A stretch of DNA of 64,000 bases from Verrucomicrobiia bacterium (GCA_030427505.1 JAUICH010000002.1:267990-331989); one strand, 5' to 3'. Shown: positions 45,575 to 55,356, numbered from the stretch's first letter. A program made the numbers and translations. The notes: generated by a model not told the origin, from the letters alone.

Positions 45575-46923
45575 AATTTGAATGACGCCAGATCGTCTTC
45601 AGCCGGAAAAGCGTCCGGGTTGTGATCGACTTCTTCTTCCACGGACTGAGGCCCGCCAGCTTTTTGGAACGTACCAGCCGTGTCGAGCAGTTGCTGCCAG
45701 GTAGTGCCGGGATTCTGGTCGAGTATGTTTAGTAAGCCCACGAAAGACCGGATCACGTCCCGTGGAGTTCTGAAATACTCCGCCCCCAGTGTCTCATAAG
45801 CTTTCTGCAAAGTGGCGGTGATGGCTTCATCTGGAACTATGATCTTGGAGGGATCTCCGCTTGCGTGAACCAAGGCTATATTGCGCAGCAAGACAAAAAG
45901 GTCTTCCTGACTCAGGGGCTGCAGCCGGATGATGGGGCCAGACAAATCCACAAGGTCCCCGGAGGCCAGGAAATTCTCAGCCAACCGGCTTCGAAGTGCT
46001 TCATAACTGAATAGTCCCCGCCGTTTGTCCTCCAGACACTCATCGGTGCCGGCAAAGAGGAAACCCAATCCCGTGGCGTTCCCTTGCACACAGTCATTTA
46101 GAAGGGCTAGTAATGCCTCGTAGTTTGATTGCCGGGACCGGGAACTCGGTAGCCGGTGAGACAACACCACCAGTTCATCTAAAATCACCAGAACCCCTGA
46201 ATAGCCGGCTTTTCGGGAAAACGCAGCCACTAGCTTTAGAGCGTCGTAGATGGACTCATCATCGATGATTCGCCTTACTTCGAGATCCTGACGAGCCTCA
46301 GTCTTAGTCGTGTATTCACCACGCATCCATCTTAGTGCGGCACCTTGAAGTTCGTCCCGTTTTTCCGTATGTCCGCGATAGAAAGCCCTTATAGCTTCGG
46401 CAAACTCAAATCCTCCGACATGATCCTCCAAGTCACGGAGGTCAGCGGCCAGCGCTTGTTCGACGTCTTCAGGGGCGCCGCCTTGGCTCATCACCCGGTG
46501 TTGAACTTTTGATATCCAACCGGAGCAGAGATTGCGAAGAGCGCCTCCGTCGGGGTTGGATTTGGTTGCCAGGTTTCGGAGTAGCTCGCTGTACAATGCT
46601 CGGGCCTCTCCTCCGGAAGCCTGGAGCCTTCGTTCCATAGTGAAGTCTGCTTGCAGCACCACCATGTTTTGTTGGAGGGCAAGGTTGCGGACAAGATTAA
46701 GAAAAAAGCTTTTTCCGCTACCGAACCGGCCAACGGTAATTCGGAAGGTGGCGCCAGCATCCATGATGCGCTTCAGGTCACCCAAAACCGCGGTGACTTC
46801 CTTTTTCCGCCCCACCTGAATAAGGTGTAGCCCTTGTTTAGGCACTAGTCCCGCCTGGAGGGACTGAAGCACGGCGTCCCTTTCACGGCGTTTGATTTTA
46901 AGTGGTGTCACTTCACTCATCAT
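45571..46923 (-). CDS. sngB: DUF2791/BrxD-like P-loop ATPase of a Shango-like system
   Basis: 450 residues. Walker A is GRFGSGKS (65-72), and Walker B is VLVILDEL (244-251). Downstream NYEALLALLNDCVQGNATGL and GFLFAGTDECLEDKRRGL match the sensor region of the BREX P-loop family (DUF2791, BrxD). Two adjacent ATGs (46923 and 46920) overlap the end of the TerB gene by 8-11 bases, and its own stop overlaps the helicase start. Soluble, no membrane segment. In this family the ATPase is thought to work with the helicase on DNA. All motifs are intact, so it is probably active. Confidence 0.82.
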   Translation of the reverse strand: MMSEVTPLKIKRRERDAVLQSLQAGLVPKQGLHLIQVGRKKEVTAVLGDLKRIMDAGATFRITVGRFGSGKSFFLNLVRNLALQQNMVVLQADFTMERRLQASGGEARALYSELLRNLATKSNPDGGALRNLCSGWISKVQHRVMSQGGAPEDVEQALAADLRDLEDHVGGFEFAEAIRAFYRGHTEKRDELQGAALRWMRGEYTTKTEARQDLEVRRIIDDESIYDALKLVAAFSRKAGYSGVLVILDELVVLSHRLPSSRSRQSNYEALLALLNDCVQGNATGLGFLFAGTDECLEDKRRGLFSYEALRSRLAENFLASGDLVDLSGPIIRLQPLSQEDLFVLLRNIALVHASGDPSKIIVPDEAITATLQKAYETLGAEYFRTPRDVIRSFVGLLNILDQNPGTTWQQLLDTAGTFQKAGGPQSVEEEVDHNPDAFPAEDDLASFKL

Positions 46924-49249
46924 TTGCGGGAATTAGGTCCAGGTAGATTACAAATCGGTCCCCTTGATCATCTATCAGGAAATCTCCGAGTGCCTCATCC
47001 GCCCATGCGTTCACTGTATCGACTAGATCCAGCGGCATCAGGTGATTCCTAGCCGCAGTCGCTGAGAGATGCTCTTGCGTGAACTCGCCTTGCTGCACCA
47101 ACTCTTGAAGCGCGGCCCGGTACCGTATTTCAAGGCCTTCCATCCAAGGGACCCCGTCATATTGTGAAACAGCGGCGGGTTCAGAAGTTGAGGTGGTAGA
47201 TCGACTGCCGGATTCGTTTTCTGAGTCATTGTCCATGATCGCGGACAGGACTCCGATTACCTCAGATGTTTCCGCGGTGATAGCTGCCACTTTTGACATG
47301 TCGATATGAAATGCATTTGGCTGGTCAGGTTTGGGAGGAATGGCACTCCCTGGATCCTTCGTCTTTTGAGACTTCTGAACCGTTACCTCGCCAAAGGCCT
47401 CTTGATCGTCGGCTACTTGGCGTTCGAGGAAATTCGCTGGAAGCTCGAACAGACGAAAGATCCGCTTTAACAAACGTGCTTCACCGGGGGCAATAAGTCC
47501 ATCCGCCGCAGCCACTTGGATTGCATACCGTGCCACCAATTCTCGGCGGTCTGCCCTAACTGATCGCGCGATACGCGTCAGGGCCTTATCCGCGATGGTG
47601 GCGTCTCTTAGAAGGACGGCGCCGGTGGCTTCCAGCGCTTCCTTTTCGGCATTATCATGGATAGTTTCGAGCGCAGTGCGTTCGAACACGGCCACTTCAT
47701 CTTGATCGATGATCCCGTCGGCGGCGGCGACAGACACCGTCAAATACAACATTCTCAAGACACCTGAAAGATCGAGAGAGGGTTCCCGGTAGGATTGGCT
47801 CAGGTGATAGACGGCAAGTTCTTGATTCCACATCAAAGGAACGCCCGTGATTCGAGGGTCGGGAGCGAGCTGATACCCCAAGGAATTGACATGTTCCGAA
47901 AGCCTGCGCCCTTGTGCGGCGGTCAGATTGTCACGTTCCGCAAATCCAAACATGGCGCTTACGGATGCGACGGGTACAAAAAAGAAAGTGTCTTCTCGCT
48001 CGCAGGCGTTTAGTAATTCGGTCCATTCTCCGGCCAGAGGATGTTCTCCCGGATCGCGGACTTCCTCCGGCAGTTTAAGATAGGCCAAGAGCGCTTTTTC
48101 GTCCGGCGAAGCGGTTTTGTGGGCCAGTGCCCGGCTGAAGCCGGACAGGTCCTTGACACAACTGTTCCAGATGTCAGCTATCTTGTTAAACTGACTGTGG
48201 CTACCCATTATATTGGGTACCTGAATTCGGAATGTGTTGGGTTTATCCGCAGCAAGATTGAGCAGTGCCGAACTTGCTGGGTGATATTCAACCCAAGCTT
48301 TCTGTTTGGCAGACTTGAGTTGCATTCCACCAGGATAGCTTTCCTCAAACCGTTGCTCGAAAAGCTTCCAAAATTTTTCCCCCGTACGCTCCACAACTAC
48401 GCTTTTTTGAGAGCTCTCCAAGCGGGATGCCAAATGCCACGCGACCGTCCAGTGCATAGGCTCGCTCCTTTCGAAGAGATTGGCCAGCACTAACTTGACC
48501 GTTTCACCGTCTAACCGGGCTCCGTAAGCCTGTAACCAAAGGGGCCAGTTCTGCCGGTATGTTTCGGTCCCTTCGCGGTATCCAGAAAAGTGTAAGAGCT
48601 CCAGAAAGTAATTCTGAAGGGACCGTGATCTGGCAAATGGGCTGTAGAGATTGAGAAGCTCGAATATTTCTTTCCGGAGGACCGGATGGGGATCACCATC
48701 GATCAGGATGCGCCGCTCCAAGCCGTAAAAAAAGAGGAAGACATAACCAAGATCTCTTTCCCCTGGGCTTAAGTCCCGGCGTCCCTGGGAGAGCCATTCC
48801 AGGTATGCGCCGCGTTGAGCAGGTGTGAGGTAGCTATAGTGGCTGTAATAACCAAGTTTTGCGTCTTCGCCGCGGGCTGGTTCCTCTACCTTTAATGTGG
48901 GGTCGATGGCTGAAGGTTCCCCTGGCCACGGAAGGCGTGACTTGGCTTGGTAAATCATGCCGTCGTTCAACCGAAAGCCGTGAACCACTCGTTGCTGATT
49001 CGGTCCGATCCATTCGAGAGGTTCGGATGGCGGTCTCTTACCTTGTACCTCTTTTGCCGGCTCAGGCTGTTGAGCGAGAGAGGAAACCGGTTCGTCTTCC
49101 GTAGAGGCTTTTCTTCTTTGGGCAGATCTTCGTGAGAATTGGATGACATATCCAATCGCCAATCCCATGGCAAAACCGACCAAACCGGCTTGAAATCCGC
49201 CGAAGTAACCAAGAAAGGCGGCAAGAATTGCAGCAATTACCCACGGCAT
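46913..49249 (-). CDS. sngA: TerB-domain membrane protein of a Shango-like system
   Basis: 778 residues. Residues 4-36 are a hydrophobic hairpin (IAAILAAFLGYFGGFQAGLV, then GFAMGLAIGYVI), so the protein is anchored in the inner membrane. Residues about 76-290 look like TerB-N (PLEWIGPNQQRVVHGFRLND, then YYSHYSYLTPAQRGAYLEWL). The TerB metal-binding core has two AADG motifs, AAADGIIDQDE (508-518) and AAADGLIAPGE (580-590). Residues about 640-778 look like TerB-C. It is the first gene of the three-gene operon. TerB domains are proposed to bind metal and sense envelope or phage stress. A possible promoter is at 49258-49286. Confidence 0.82.
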   Translation of the reverse strand: MPWVIAAILAAFLGYFGGFQAGLVGFAMGLAIGYVIQFSRRSAQRRKASTEDEPVSSLAQQPEPAKEVQGKRPPSEPLEWIGPNQQRVVHGFRLNDGMIYQAKSRLPWPGEPSAIDPTLKVEEPARGEDAKLGYYSHYSYLTPAQRGAYLEWLSQGRRDLSPGERDLGYVFLFFYGLERRILIDGDPHPVLRKEIFELLNLYSPFARSRSLQNYFLELLHFSGYREGTETYRQNWPLWLQAYGARLDGETVKLVLANLFERSEPMHWTVAWHLASRLESSQKSVVVERTGEKFWKLFEQRFEESYPGGMQLKSAKQKAWVEYHPASSALLNLAADKPNTFRIQVPNIMGSHSQFNKIADIWNSCVKDLSGFSRALAHKTASPDEKALLAYLKLPEEVRDPGEHPLAGEWTELLNACEREDTFFFVPVASVSAMFGFAERDNLTAAQGRRLSEHVNSLGYQLAPDPRITGVPLMWNQELAVYHLSQSYREPSLDLSGVLRMLYLTVSVAAADGIIDQDEVAVFERTALETIHDNAEKEALEATGAVLLRDATIADKALTRIARSVRADRRELVARYAIQVAAADGLIAPGEARLLKRIFRLFELPANFLERQVADDQEAFGEVTVQKSQKTKDPGSAIPPKPDQPNAFHIDMSKVAAITAETSEVIGVLSAIMDNDSENESGSRSTTSTSEPAAVSQYDGVPWMEGLEIRYRAALQELVQQGEFTQEHLSATAARNHLMPLDLVDTVNAWADEALGDFLIDDQGDRFVIYLDLIPANDE

Positions 49250-49257
49250 CGCTACTG

Positions 49258-49286
49258 ATATTCTGTCGACACAACTGATTTGGCAA
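49258..49286 (-). promoter_or_regulatory. Possible promoter of the Shango-like operon
   Basis: On the minus strand, TTGCCA (49281-49286) and GAATAT (49258-49263) are separated by 17 bases, with the palindrome TGTCGACA (49264-49271) within the spacer, 9 bases before the start codon region of sngA. The -10 box is weak (three of six consensus bases). Confidence 0.3.
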
Positions 49287-49325
49287 GGATCATTGCTGAC
49301 CGAATTCGTCAGGCTTGTGATCGTT

Positions 49326-51821
49326 CTAAACCCGCGTCCCCATCAACAACTCCCTGACCGTCCGCCGCAGATCTTCCGGCGGGTAGGGTTTGGGGAGCAC
49401 GGCGTTGAAGCCGTAGCGCTCGGGCTGGGCCATGGCGGGGTCGTCGGAGTAGCCGCTGGAGACGATGGCGGGGATCTCGGAGTCCAGCTTGCGGAGTTCG
49501 CGCATGGTATCCACTCCGCCCATGCCGCCGGGGATGGTGAGGTCGCTGAGGATGAGGTCGAAGGGGTGCCCGGCTTGTTGGGCCTCGACAAAGACACGCA
49601 GAGTGTCCCGTCCGTCTTCGGTTTCCACCACTTCGTAGCCGTCGCGGCGCAGGCAGGTGGAGACCAGGGCGCGGATCATGGGCTCGTCCTCCAGCACCAG
49701 GATGCGGGCATGCTCTTTCCGGCTCGTCGTGGCGCCGGGGATGAAGGGGGCCGAAGAACTCCGGCCGCGTGGCGGAGCCGTGGCGCGGCCGCCGGTTTGT
49801 TCCAGGAGGAAGCCGCCTTCCGGGGCCTCCACGATCAGGGGCATGAAGAAACTGGCGATCGTTCCGCGTCCTTCTTTGGACTGAAGCATGATGAACCCGT
49901 CGTGCGCCTTGGCGATGGATTCGCAGACCGTCAGGCCAATGCCCGCCGAGTTCGAGTGCGGGTGGGTGGTGAAGTAAGGCTCAAAGGCTCGCTCCAGCAC
50001 TTCCTCGCTCATGCCCTGCCCCGTGTCGATGACCTCAATCAAGAGGTAATCTTCGGCGCTAACGGGCATATTGGGATCGGTCGCCAGCACGGCGGAGCGG
50101 GAGACCTTCCCACAGCGGGCAATCAGGTTGCCCCGGCCCGTGATGGCGTTCTCACCATTCGAGACCAGGTTCAGCAACAGCCGCACGATTTGTTCGCGAT
50201 CCAGCGGCGCTTCAAAGGCCGGATCGGCGCACTGGAACTGGTAGCGAATTTTCGGATGCTGACGGCGGCGTTCGTCCAGGATAACGCGGATGAGATCCGG
50301 CACACAGACCGGTTCGCGAATGGCGACGCCACCTTTGGCGAAGGTCAGGAGTTGCTGCACCAGGCCGCGCGCGTCCAAGGCCGCTTTTTGCGCGGAACCA
50401 ATCTCCAGGGAAAAGTCATCGTCCTCCGGATAGCGGTCCCGAGCCAGGGCCAGGTTCCCAATGAGTATGGTCAACAGATTGTTGAAGTCGTGGGCAAACC
50501 CACGGGCCAGGAGACCCAGGCCTTCGAGACGCTGGATGCGCAGGCGTTCGGCTTCCTTTACTTTTTTCGCGGTGATGTCCCGTAGCAGCAAGACCATGCG
50601 GTCTTCGTGCGGATAACAACTCGCCTCGAACCACTGGCGGGGCTTGATCAGTTGCAGCTCCACCACTCGGGGTTGGCCCGATTCCATGACTGAATGCAGC
50701 ACGGGAAAGTATTTCTGCCGATGCCGCAACGGCACTTTTTCCCAGAAGCTCAGGCCCAGGATCTCAGGGTCGTCTTCACCCAGGAGCTTGAAGGCCACCG
50801 GGTTGGCATCGATCACTCGCCATTCCCGGTCCAAGGTAAACAGCGGGTCCGTAATTCCTTGAGACTGAGGTTGATTGGGTTCTTTTTGGGGCTCATTCGC
50901 CGAGCCGGCGCTCTCGTCAGGGGAAGCTTCTCCTCCGGGCTCTCCAGGAGTCTCGGCGGCCTCCTCGAAACCAGGTTCCGCCGATCCTGGCTCCGGTTCG
51001 GGCGTAGTTTCGCCTGCGGGAGGTTCCGCGCTGCCCAAGCCGAGGATGACCCGGAAGGGTGTGTAGAGCCGGTCCGGTTCTTCCTTCGCCGCAGGCGGAT
51101 CGCCTTCTTCCCCATCGCCGGAGGCTTCCTCGGCCTTGGTAATGGTGATCAGCTTTCCTAGCGAAACCCCCAGTTCGTTGGAGATCGCCTGTTCCCGGAC
51201 AAAGATACTGACATCGTAGCCATTCCGGGCCCGCAGGGTGGCCGGCTCGCCCGTTTCAGGATTTCCCGCGTCCCGAATGTCGAGCACGGTTTCCAACTGG
51301 CGGCCGGAGGCTTCCTCCGTCTTCCAACGGCAGAGAGCTTCCGCGGCGGCATTCATCGCGGCCACGGTTCCGTCCGGCCGGCAAAGAATGGCGGGCTGCT
51401 CCAGGGTCCGCAGGACGGCGGACGCGGACAATGGGTCCTCGGTGGCGGAGTGCTTTCCCAGGTTGGCGTCCAAGACCGCCTTCAGTTCGCCATCAAAGAA
51501 GGGCTGCCGCAGAAATCCAGCCGCCCCCACGTCCTGGGCACGTTGATAGAGCACTTCATCACCGTGATCAGAATAGAATACAGTCAGGATGCCCAGGCCG
51601 GATTTCAACCGGCTGGCGGTCTCGATGCCGTCCAGTTCGCCTTGGGCATGGAGGTTGATCAGAGCCAGGTCCGGCGTTTCGTCCCGTGCCAGGGAGGCCG
51701 CCTGATCCGTTGTCAGAGCCGGACCGAGAACGCGATACCCGAGGCGTTGGAGCGTGGTTTGAAGATCCTTTCCCCCGGGTTCATCGTTTTCAGCTACCAG
51801 AATGGTCGCGGGCTCGTTCAT
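49326..51821 (-). CDS. Hybrid sensor histidine kinase (REC-PAS-PAS-HK-REC)
   Basis: 831 residues, cytoplasmic. Order: N-terminal receiver (5-120), PAS (about 133-230), acidic Pro/Glu/Gly linker (235-320), PAS (322-415), histidine kinase with H444 in GFAHDFNNLLT, ATPase domain with NLVSNGENAI (N-box), DTGQGM and GIGLTV, and a C-terminal receiver (705-831) with phosphoacceptor D760 (LILSDLTIPG). The N-terminal receiver has Asn56 (LALINLHAQGELDG) where the phosphorylated Asp should be, so it probably cannot be phosphorylated. The start overlaps the upstream sensor gene by 32 bases, implying one transcript and joint signalling. No output domain is attached. Signal and target are unknown. Confidence 0.9.
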   Translation of the reverse strand: MNEPATILVAENDEPGGKDLQTTLQRLGYRVLGPALTTDQAASLARDETPDLALINLHAQGELDGIETASRLKSGLGILTVFYSDHGDEVLYQRAQDVGAAGFLRQPFFDGELKAVLDANLGKHSATEDPLSASAVLRTLEQPAILCRPDGTVAAMNAAAEALCRWKTEEASGRQLETVLDIRDAGNPETGEPATLRARNGYDVSIFVREQAISNELGVSLGKLITITKAEEASGDGEEGDPPAAKEEPDRLYTPFRVILGLGSAEPPAGETTPEPEPGSAEPGFEEAAETPGEPGGEASPDESAGSANEPQKEPNQPQSQGITDPLFTLDREWRVIDANPVAFKLLGEDDPEILGLSFWEKVPLRHRQKYFPVLHSVMESGQPRVVELQLIKPRQWFEASCYPHEDRMVLLLRDITAKKVKEAERLRIQRLEGLGLLARGFAHDFNNLLTILIGNLALARDRYPEDDDFSLEIGSAQKAALDARGLVQQLLTFAKGGVAIREPVCVPDLIRVILDERRRQHPKIRYQFQCADPAFEAPLDREQIVRLLLNLVSNGENAITGRGNLIARCGKVSRSAVLATDPNMPVSAEDYLLIEVIDTGQGMSEEVLERAFEPYFTTHPHSNSAGIGLTVCESIAKAHDGFIMLQSKEGRGTIASFFMPLIVEAPEGGFLLEQTGGRATAPPRGRSSSAPFIPGATTSRKEHARILVLEDEPMIRALVSTCLRRDGYEVVETEDGRDTLRVFVEAQQAGHPFDLILSDLTIPGGMGGVDTMRELRKLDSEIPAIVSSGYSDDPAMAQPERYGFNAVLPKPYPPEDLRRTVRELLMGTRV

Positions 51822-54800
51822 GGTCCGATCTTACAGCCGACGCGGAAAACCGGATGGTAAATCCGGCCGGCCCGTCAGCCCCGGGTACTATGCTGCCCTG
51901 AAGTCGTTCAACAAGGGTTTTCACGAACACATTGTCCGGGTTCAGCACGAGAGAGGCGCGGGTCTTATTCACTTGGCGCTGAACGAAGCGCAGCTTGCAC
52001 TCGCCGTAGCGCTGACGCATCGCCACCTCCAGGGTGGGTTTGTCATGTTTTTGGCTAACCAGCTTGGACGCCCACGCGGCGACGGCTTCCACAATCAGCC
52101 AGCCAATGACCAGCGCCGTCTCCGGGTCCAGGTTCATTACGTCGCAGTGGGCCTTCAGGTGACCCATCTCCCGGAGCGGATCCACCTCCGTGCCCAGATG
52201 CCGGGCCACGATGGACACGTAGTCGTGCACCGGCACTTGGCGGGAGTAGGCGGTCTGCTCCATGATGTCGTGAAGCAGCCCCAGGACCTGTAGCCGGTAC
52301 TCGTGGCGGCGCAGGGCGTCGCGCATTTCCGGGCCGGTGGACTGCTCCAGTTCCAGCTTCAGCGCGCTGTTCACGAGGTTCAGCTCGCTCTTCACCAAGT
52401 GGTGTACCCGGAGCAGCTTCGCGGCGACATAGGAGACCTCGCCGTTCCGCGCGGGCGCCGCGCTCGCGGCGGCGGACAGGCTCTCGGCCTGGGGTTCCGC
52501 GAGGACCCGCGGGAAGACGACCAGGGTCTCGCGCAGACCGGCGAGCGCGCCGTTTTCCTCCACCGGTTCCACCAGGACGCGGCCTTTTGCGCGGCTGCCG
52601 TCTTTTTTGACAATGGGCACCGTGCTTTCCCAACGGCCTTCGCTGTTGAGGGCTTCGGACAGCACTTGGTTAAACACTTCTTCATTGCCCGGCATGTGCA
52701 GCGCCGCCAGGCCCTTGCCCTCCAGATCCGGGAGTTCATAGCCTAACAAAGCCAAAGCGGTGGGGTTGCAGGCTTCGATCCGGCCTTTCAGGTTGGTCCG
52801 GATTTCCGCCCGCGCCCCGGCATCGAGCGAGGGAGCGGTCTCTTCGGCTGAAATGACGGATGCTTCGCCGGATTCGGAAAGTTTCCGCCTTACCAGGACC
52901 AACACATGACCTTCCCCGGCGGGAGCCACGCGCATCTCAAACGGGGCGCCGCTCTGGCCCGGCGTGGCGTCCCAAACGCTACGGCAATCCAGCACCGCGG
53001 GACCTCCCTGGCGGATTTTCGCCGTCAGTTCGGGTTCTCCCTCCTCGTCCTCACAGGTCCACAATGCGGTAATGCGTTGCCCCTTCCACACGCCCTCGGG
53101 AAGGCTGCCCGCCAGTTCGTGGCTGATGAACAGGTCCTCAATGTGGCCCTTTTGATCCAGCAGGAGAATGGTGTCCGGCACGATCTCCAGCAGGGCTTTG
53201 TTCTGGTACTGGCAGTCGATCAGGTCGCGCCGCAGCTCCCTTTCTTCCGTCACTTCGCGGGCGAACACCGCCAGGGAAGCCGCGTTCCCGCTGGGGGAGA
53301 GAATCTGGCCGATCTTCACCCGGGCCCAGCGGGTGGGATTTTCGCCCGCCACGAATCGCAGTTCCACGCCGTTGGGGGGGAGGTCTTCCGGGGCCGTGCC
53401 CAGGAGCGTTCTGGCTTTGACGCGGTCCTCCGGATAAACGCATTCCACCAGGGACATCTGCCGCAGGTCCCACCGGCCTCGGCCAGCCAGTTTTTCGAAG
53501 GCGGGATTGGCTTCCAGTAGTCCGCCATCCGCTTCCATCAGGGCGACGGGCAAGGGTACATGCTGGAAAAGGGCCCGGAACTTCGCCTCGCTCACCCCCA
53601 CCGCTTCATGCGAACGCTTGATGTCGCTGACGTCGATGATCGTGATGAGCAGCCCGCCGTCGTCCATCAGCACGGGGCGGAATTCCAGATCCACCAGCTC
53701 GCCACTGGTGTTCCGCAGGACAAAAGTCGTGGTGAGCTGTTTTTGCCAGATTTGGGTCCGCCAGGTTTCCAGAAGTTCGCTGGCTTGCGCCTCATCCGGG
53801 GAGGCGGCGCTGATCCAGGCACCCAAGCCACCGGCGGGTGTCACGCTGGTCCCCAGCAGCTTTTCGTGTTGGGGATTGATGTAGCGCAGTTCCTCTTCCG
53901 GACCCAGCAAAGCCAGGCCGAAAGGTACCAGGGAAACCGCCTCCTCCAGCCAAAGTGGCAGGCCCTCGTTATTCCCATTCGATTCTTTTTCTGCTTCCGT
54001 AAGTTTCTCAACTAGAGCGCTTTCCGGCTCCGTTTCGGTTTCCGTTCCGACAAAGAGTATACCGGCCAGTTCACCGTCTTCCTGCTTCCAGGGCAGCAAG
54101 GCCCAGTGCACGGACACACCAGGCAGTTCGCCATCTGGCTTTTGGATCAAGAGATCTTCCTGAGAGGGGAATTCGAACTGCCCATTGGCCACGCTGGACC
54201 GGACGCACTCGCGGAACCGGTTCTCGTAGGTCTCTCGTTCGGAGTCGGCAACAAAGTGCTTCCAGAATACGGTCCCGGTGAACCGGTTGGTATTGTCATC
54301 CGCTACCCGGTGTGCCGGACGGTTCGCCGCCAGGATGACTCCTCTCAGGTCCACCAGCACCGCGGGCACGGAGGAGTCGCCCAAAAGCGTGCCGCCCAAT
54401 CGCGCCTTGAACTGTGTGTCCTGATTGTTCTCGATGGCGGAAGTCACCGTCTCGCTGGACATCACCACTCCGCCGCCTCCCGGACAGGGCCGGGTCCTCC
54501 AGCGCACCCATTCAGCCTCTCCGTCGCTCCGGGGCAGACGGCTCAGCCCCTGAGAGGCCGAGTTGTCCTTCAGGGCTTGTCCCAGCGCTTTTTCCAGGGA
54601 TTCCCGCCATCCGGGAAACACCTCCAGCAACGGCCGCCCCCGGGCGCTGTCCCATTCCACCCGGAATTGCTCGTTCCAAAGCTGGTTCGCGGAGACGAGG
54701 TTCAGGTCTCTATCCAGCATGACCAGGCCGTAGGGGGCCGCGTCCAGTAGCGCCTTCCACTCCAGGGCTTCCGGAGAGGGGGCGGAAGGTCCGGCGGGCG

Positions 54801-55356
54801 CTTCGGGTTCGGGTTGCGGCGCTTCCTTTTCGGGCTGGGTGAAAATCATGGGCGGATCGCCCTGGGGCGCGGCGCCCTCCAGTTCGAAATGGGTGGAACC
54901 CACGAACGCACCGGTTTCCTCGATGATGAAGGGATTCCTTGGCCCCTCTTCCCCCTGACCGCGCCGCCGGATGACCGGTTCCAGCCGTTTCAGGCGGGTT
55001 TCCAGTTCCATGTCGTCGAAGGGCGACAGGATCACTTCGTCCCAGGTCTCGTCCGGGCGGGAACTCGACAGCGGGTCGCGTTCCATGCCCCGCTCGCGGA
55101 TTCCCACGACGTAAGGCATGATCTCCGGGGATTGCATGCGCAGCCAACGGACAAAGTGACCGCTTTCCGCTTCCGTATCGGAAACAATGAGGTCCTGATT
55201 GTGGAAATAGGCGCGGGCACGGGCTACCGAATCACTGACCTCCACTTCGAAACCACGGCGAATCAAGGCTTCGCGTAGCTTGTGGCGGGTGTGAGGGTCG
55301 TGATCGACGACCAGAGCGGAAAGCTTACTGGGATCCCGTTGGAAGGGCTTCGGCAC
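51790..55356 (-). CDS. Multi-PAS sensor protein with degenerate HisKA_2-type kinase
   Basis: 1188 residues, no membrane segment. N-terminal receiver (13-90, D60 in LIVSDTEAESG), then several PAS domains: for example WKALLDAAPYGLVMLDRDLN, VPAVLVDLRGVILAANRPAH, LVPFGLALLGPEEELRYINP, RALFQHVPLPVALMEADGGL and LEIVPDTILLLDQKGHIEDL. The C-terminus has a HisKA_2/HWE-like dimerisation segment with H985-H986 (VHHLVKSELNLVNSALKLEL) and a remnant ATPase domain. The N-box is replaced by LIVEAVAAWASKL, and no DxGxG is seen, so ATP binding is doubtful. It probably senses signals and works through the downstream hybrid kinase, whose start it overlaps by 32 bases. The exact PAS count and ligands are uncertain. 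Confidence 0.85.
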   Translation of the reverse strand: MPKPFQRDPSKLSALVVDHDPHTRHKLREALIRRGFEVEVSDSVARARAYFHNQDLIVSDTEAESGHFVRWLRMQSPEIMPYVVGIRERGMERDPLSSSRPDETWDEVILSPFDDMELETRLKRLEPVIRRRGQGEEGPRNPFIIEETGAFVGSTHFELEGAAPQGDPPMIFTQPEKEAPQPEPEAPAGPSAPSPEALEWKALLDAAPYGLVMLDRDLNLVSANQLWNEQFRVEWDSARGRPLLEVFPGWRESLEKALGQALKDNSASQGLSRLPRSDGEAEWVRWRTRPCPGGGGVVMSSETVTSAIENNQDTQFKARLGGTLLGDSSVPAVLVDLRGVILAANRPAHRVADDNTNRFTGTVFWKHFVADSERETYENRFRECVRSSVANGQFEFPSQEDLLIQKPDGELPGVSVHWALLPWKQEDGELAGILFVGTETETEPESALVEKLTEAEKESNGNNEGLPLWLEEAVSLVPFGLALLGPEEELRYINPQHEKLLGTSVTPAGGLGAWISAASPDEAQASELLETWRTQIWQKQLTTTFVLRNTSGELVDLEFRPVLMDDGGLLITIIDVSDIKRSHEAVGVSEAKFRALFQHVPLPVALMEADGGLLEANPAFEKLAGRGRWDLRQMSLVECVYPEDRVKARTLLGTAPEDLPPNGVELRFVAGENPTRWARVKIGQILSPSGNAASLAVFAREVTEERELRRDLIDCQYQNKALLEIVPDTILLLDQKGHIEDLFISHELAGSLPEGVWKGQRITALWTCEDEEGEPELTAKIRQGGPAVLDCRSVWDATPGQSGAPFEMRVAPAGEGHVLVLVRRKLSESGEASVISAEETAPSLDAGARAEIRTNLKGRIEACNPTALALLGYELPDLEGKGLAALHMPGNEEVFNQVLSEALNSEGRWESTVPIVKKDGSRAKGRVLVEPVEENGALAGLRETLVVFPRVLAEPQAESLSAAASAAPARNGEVSYVAAKLLRVHHLVKSELNLVNSALKLELEQSTGPEMRDALRRHEYRLQVLGLLHDIMEQTAYSRQVPVHDYVSIVARHLGTEVDPLREMGHLKAHCDVMNLDPETALVIGWLIVEAVAAWASKLVSQKHDKPTLEVAMRQRYGECKLRFVQRQVNKTRASLVLNPDNVFVKTLVERLQGSIVPGADGPAGFTIRFSASAVRSDHERARDHSGS

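Noticed and set aside
43367..49249. BREX or a Lhr-core housekeeping operon instead of Shango
   Set aside because: No pglX, pglZ, brxC or methylase is present, and the first gene has TerB-N/TerB/TerB-C features, which fit Shango rather than BREX.
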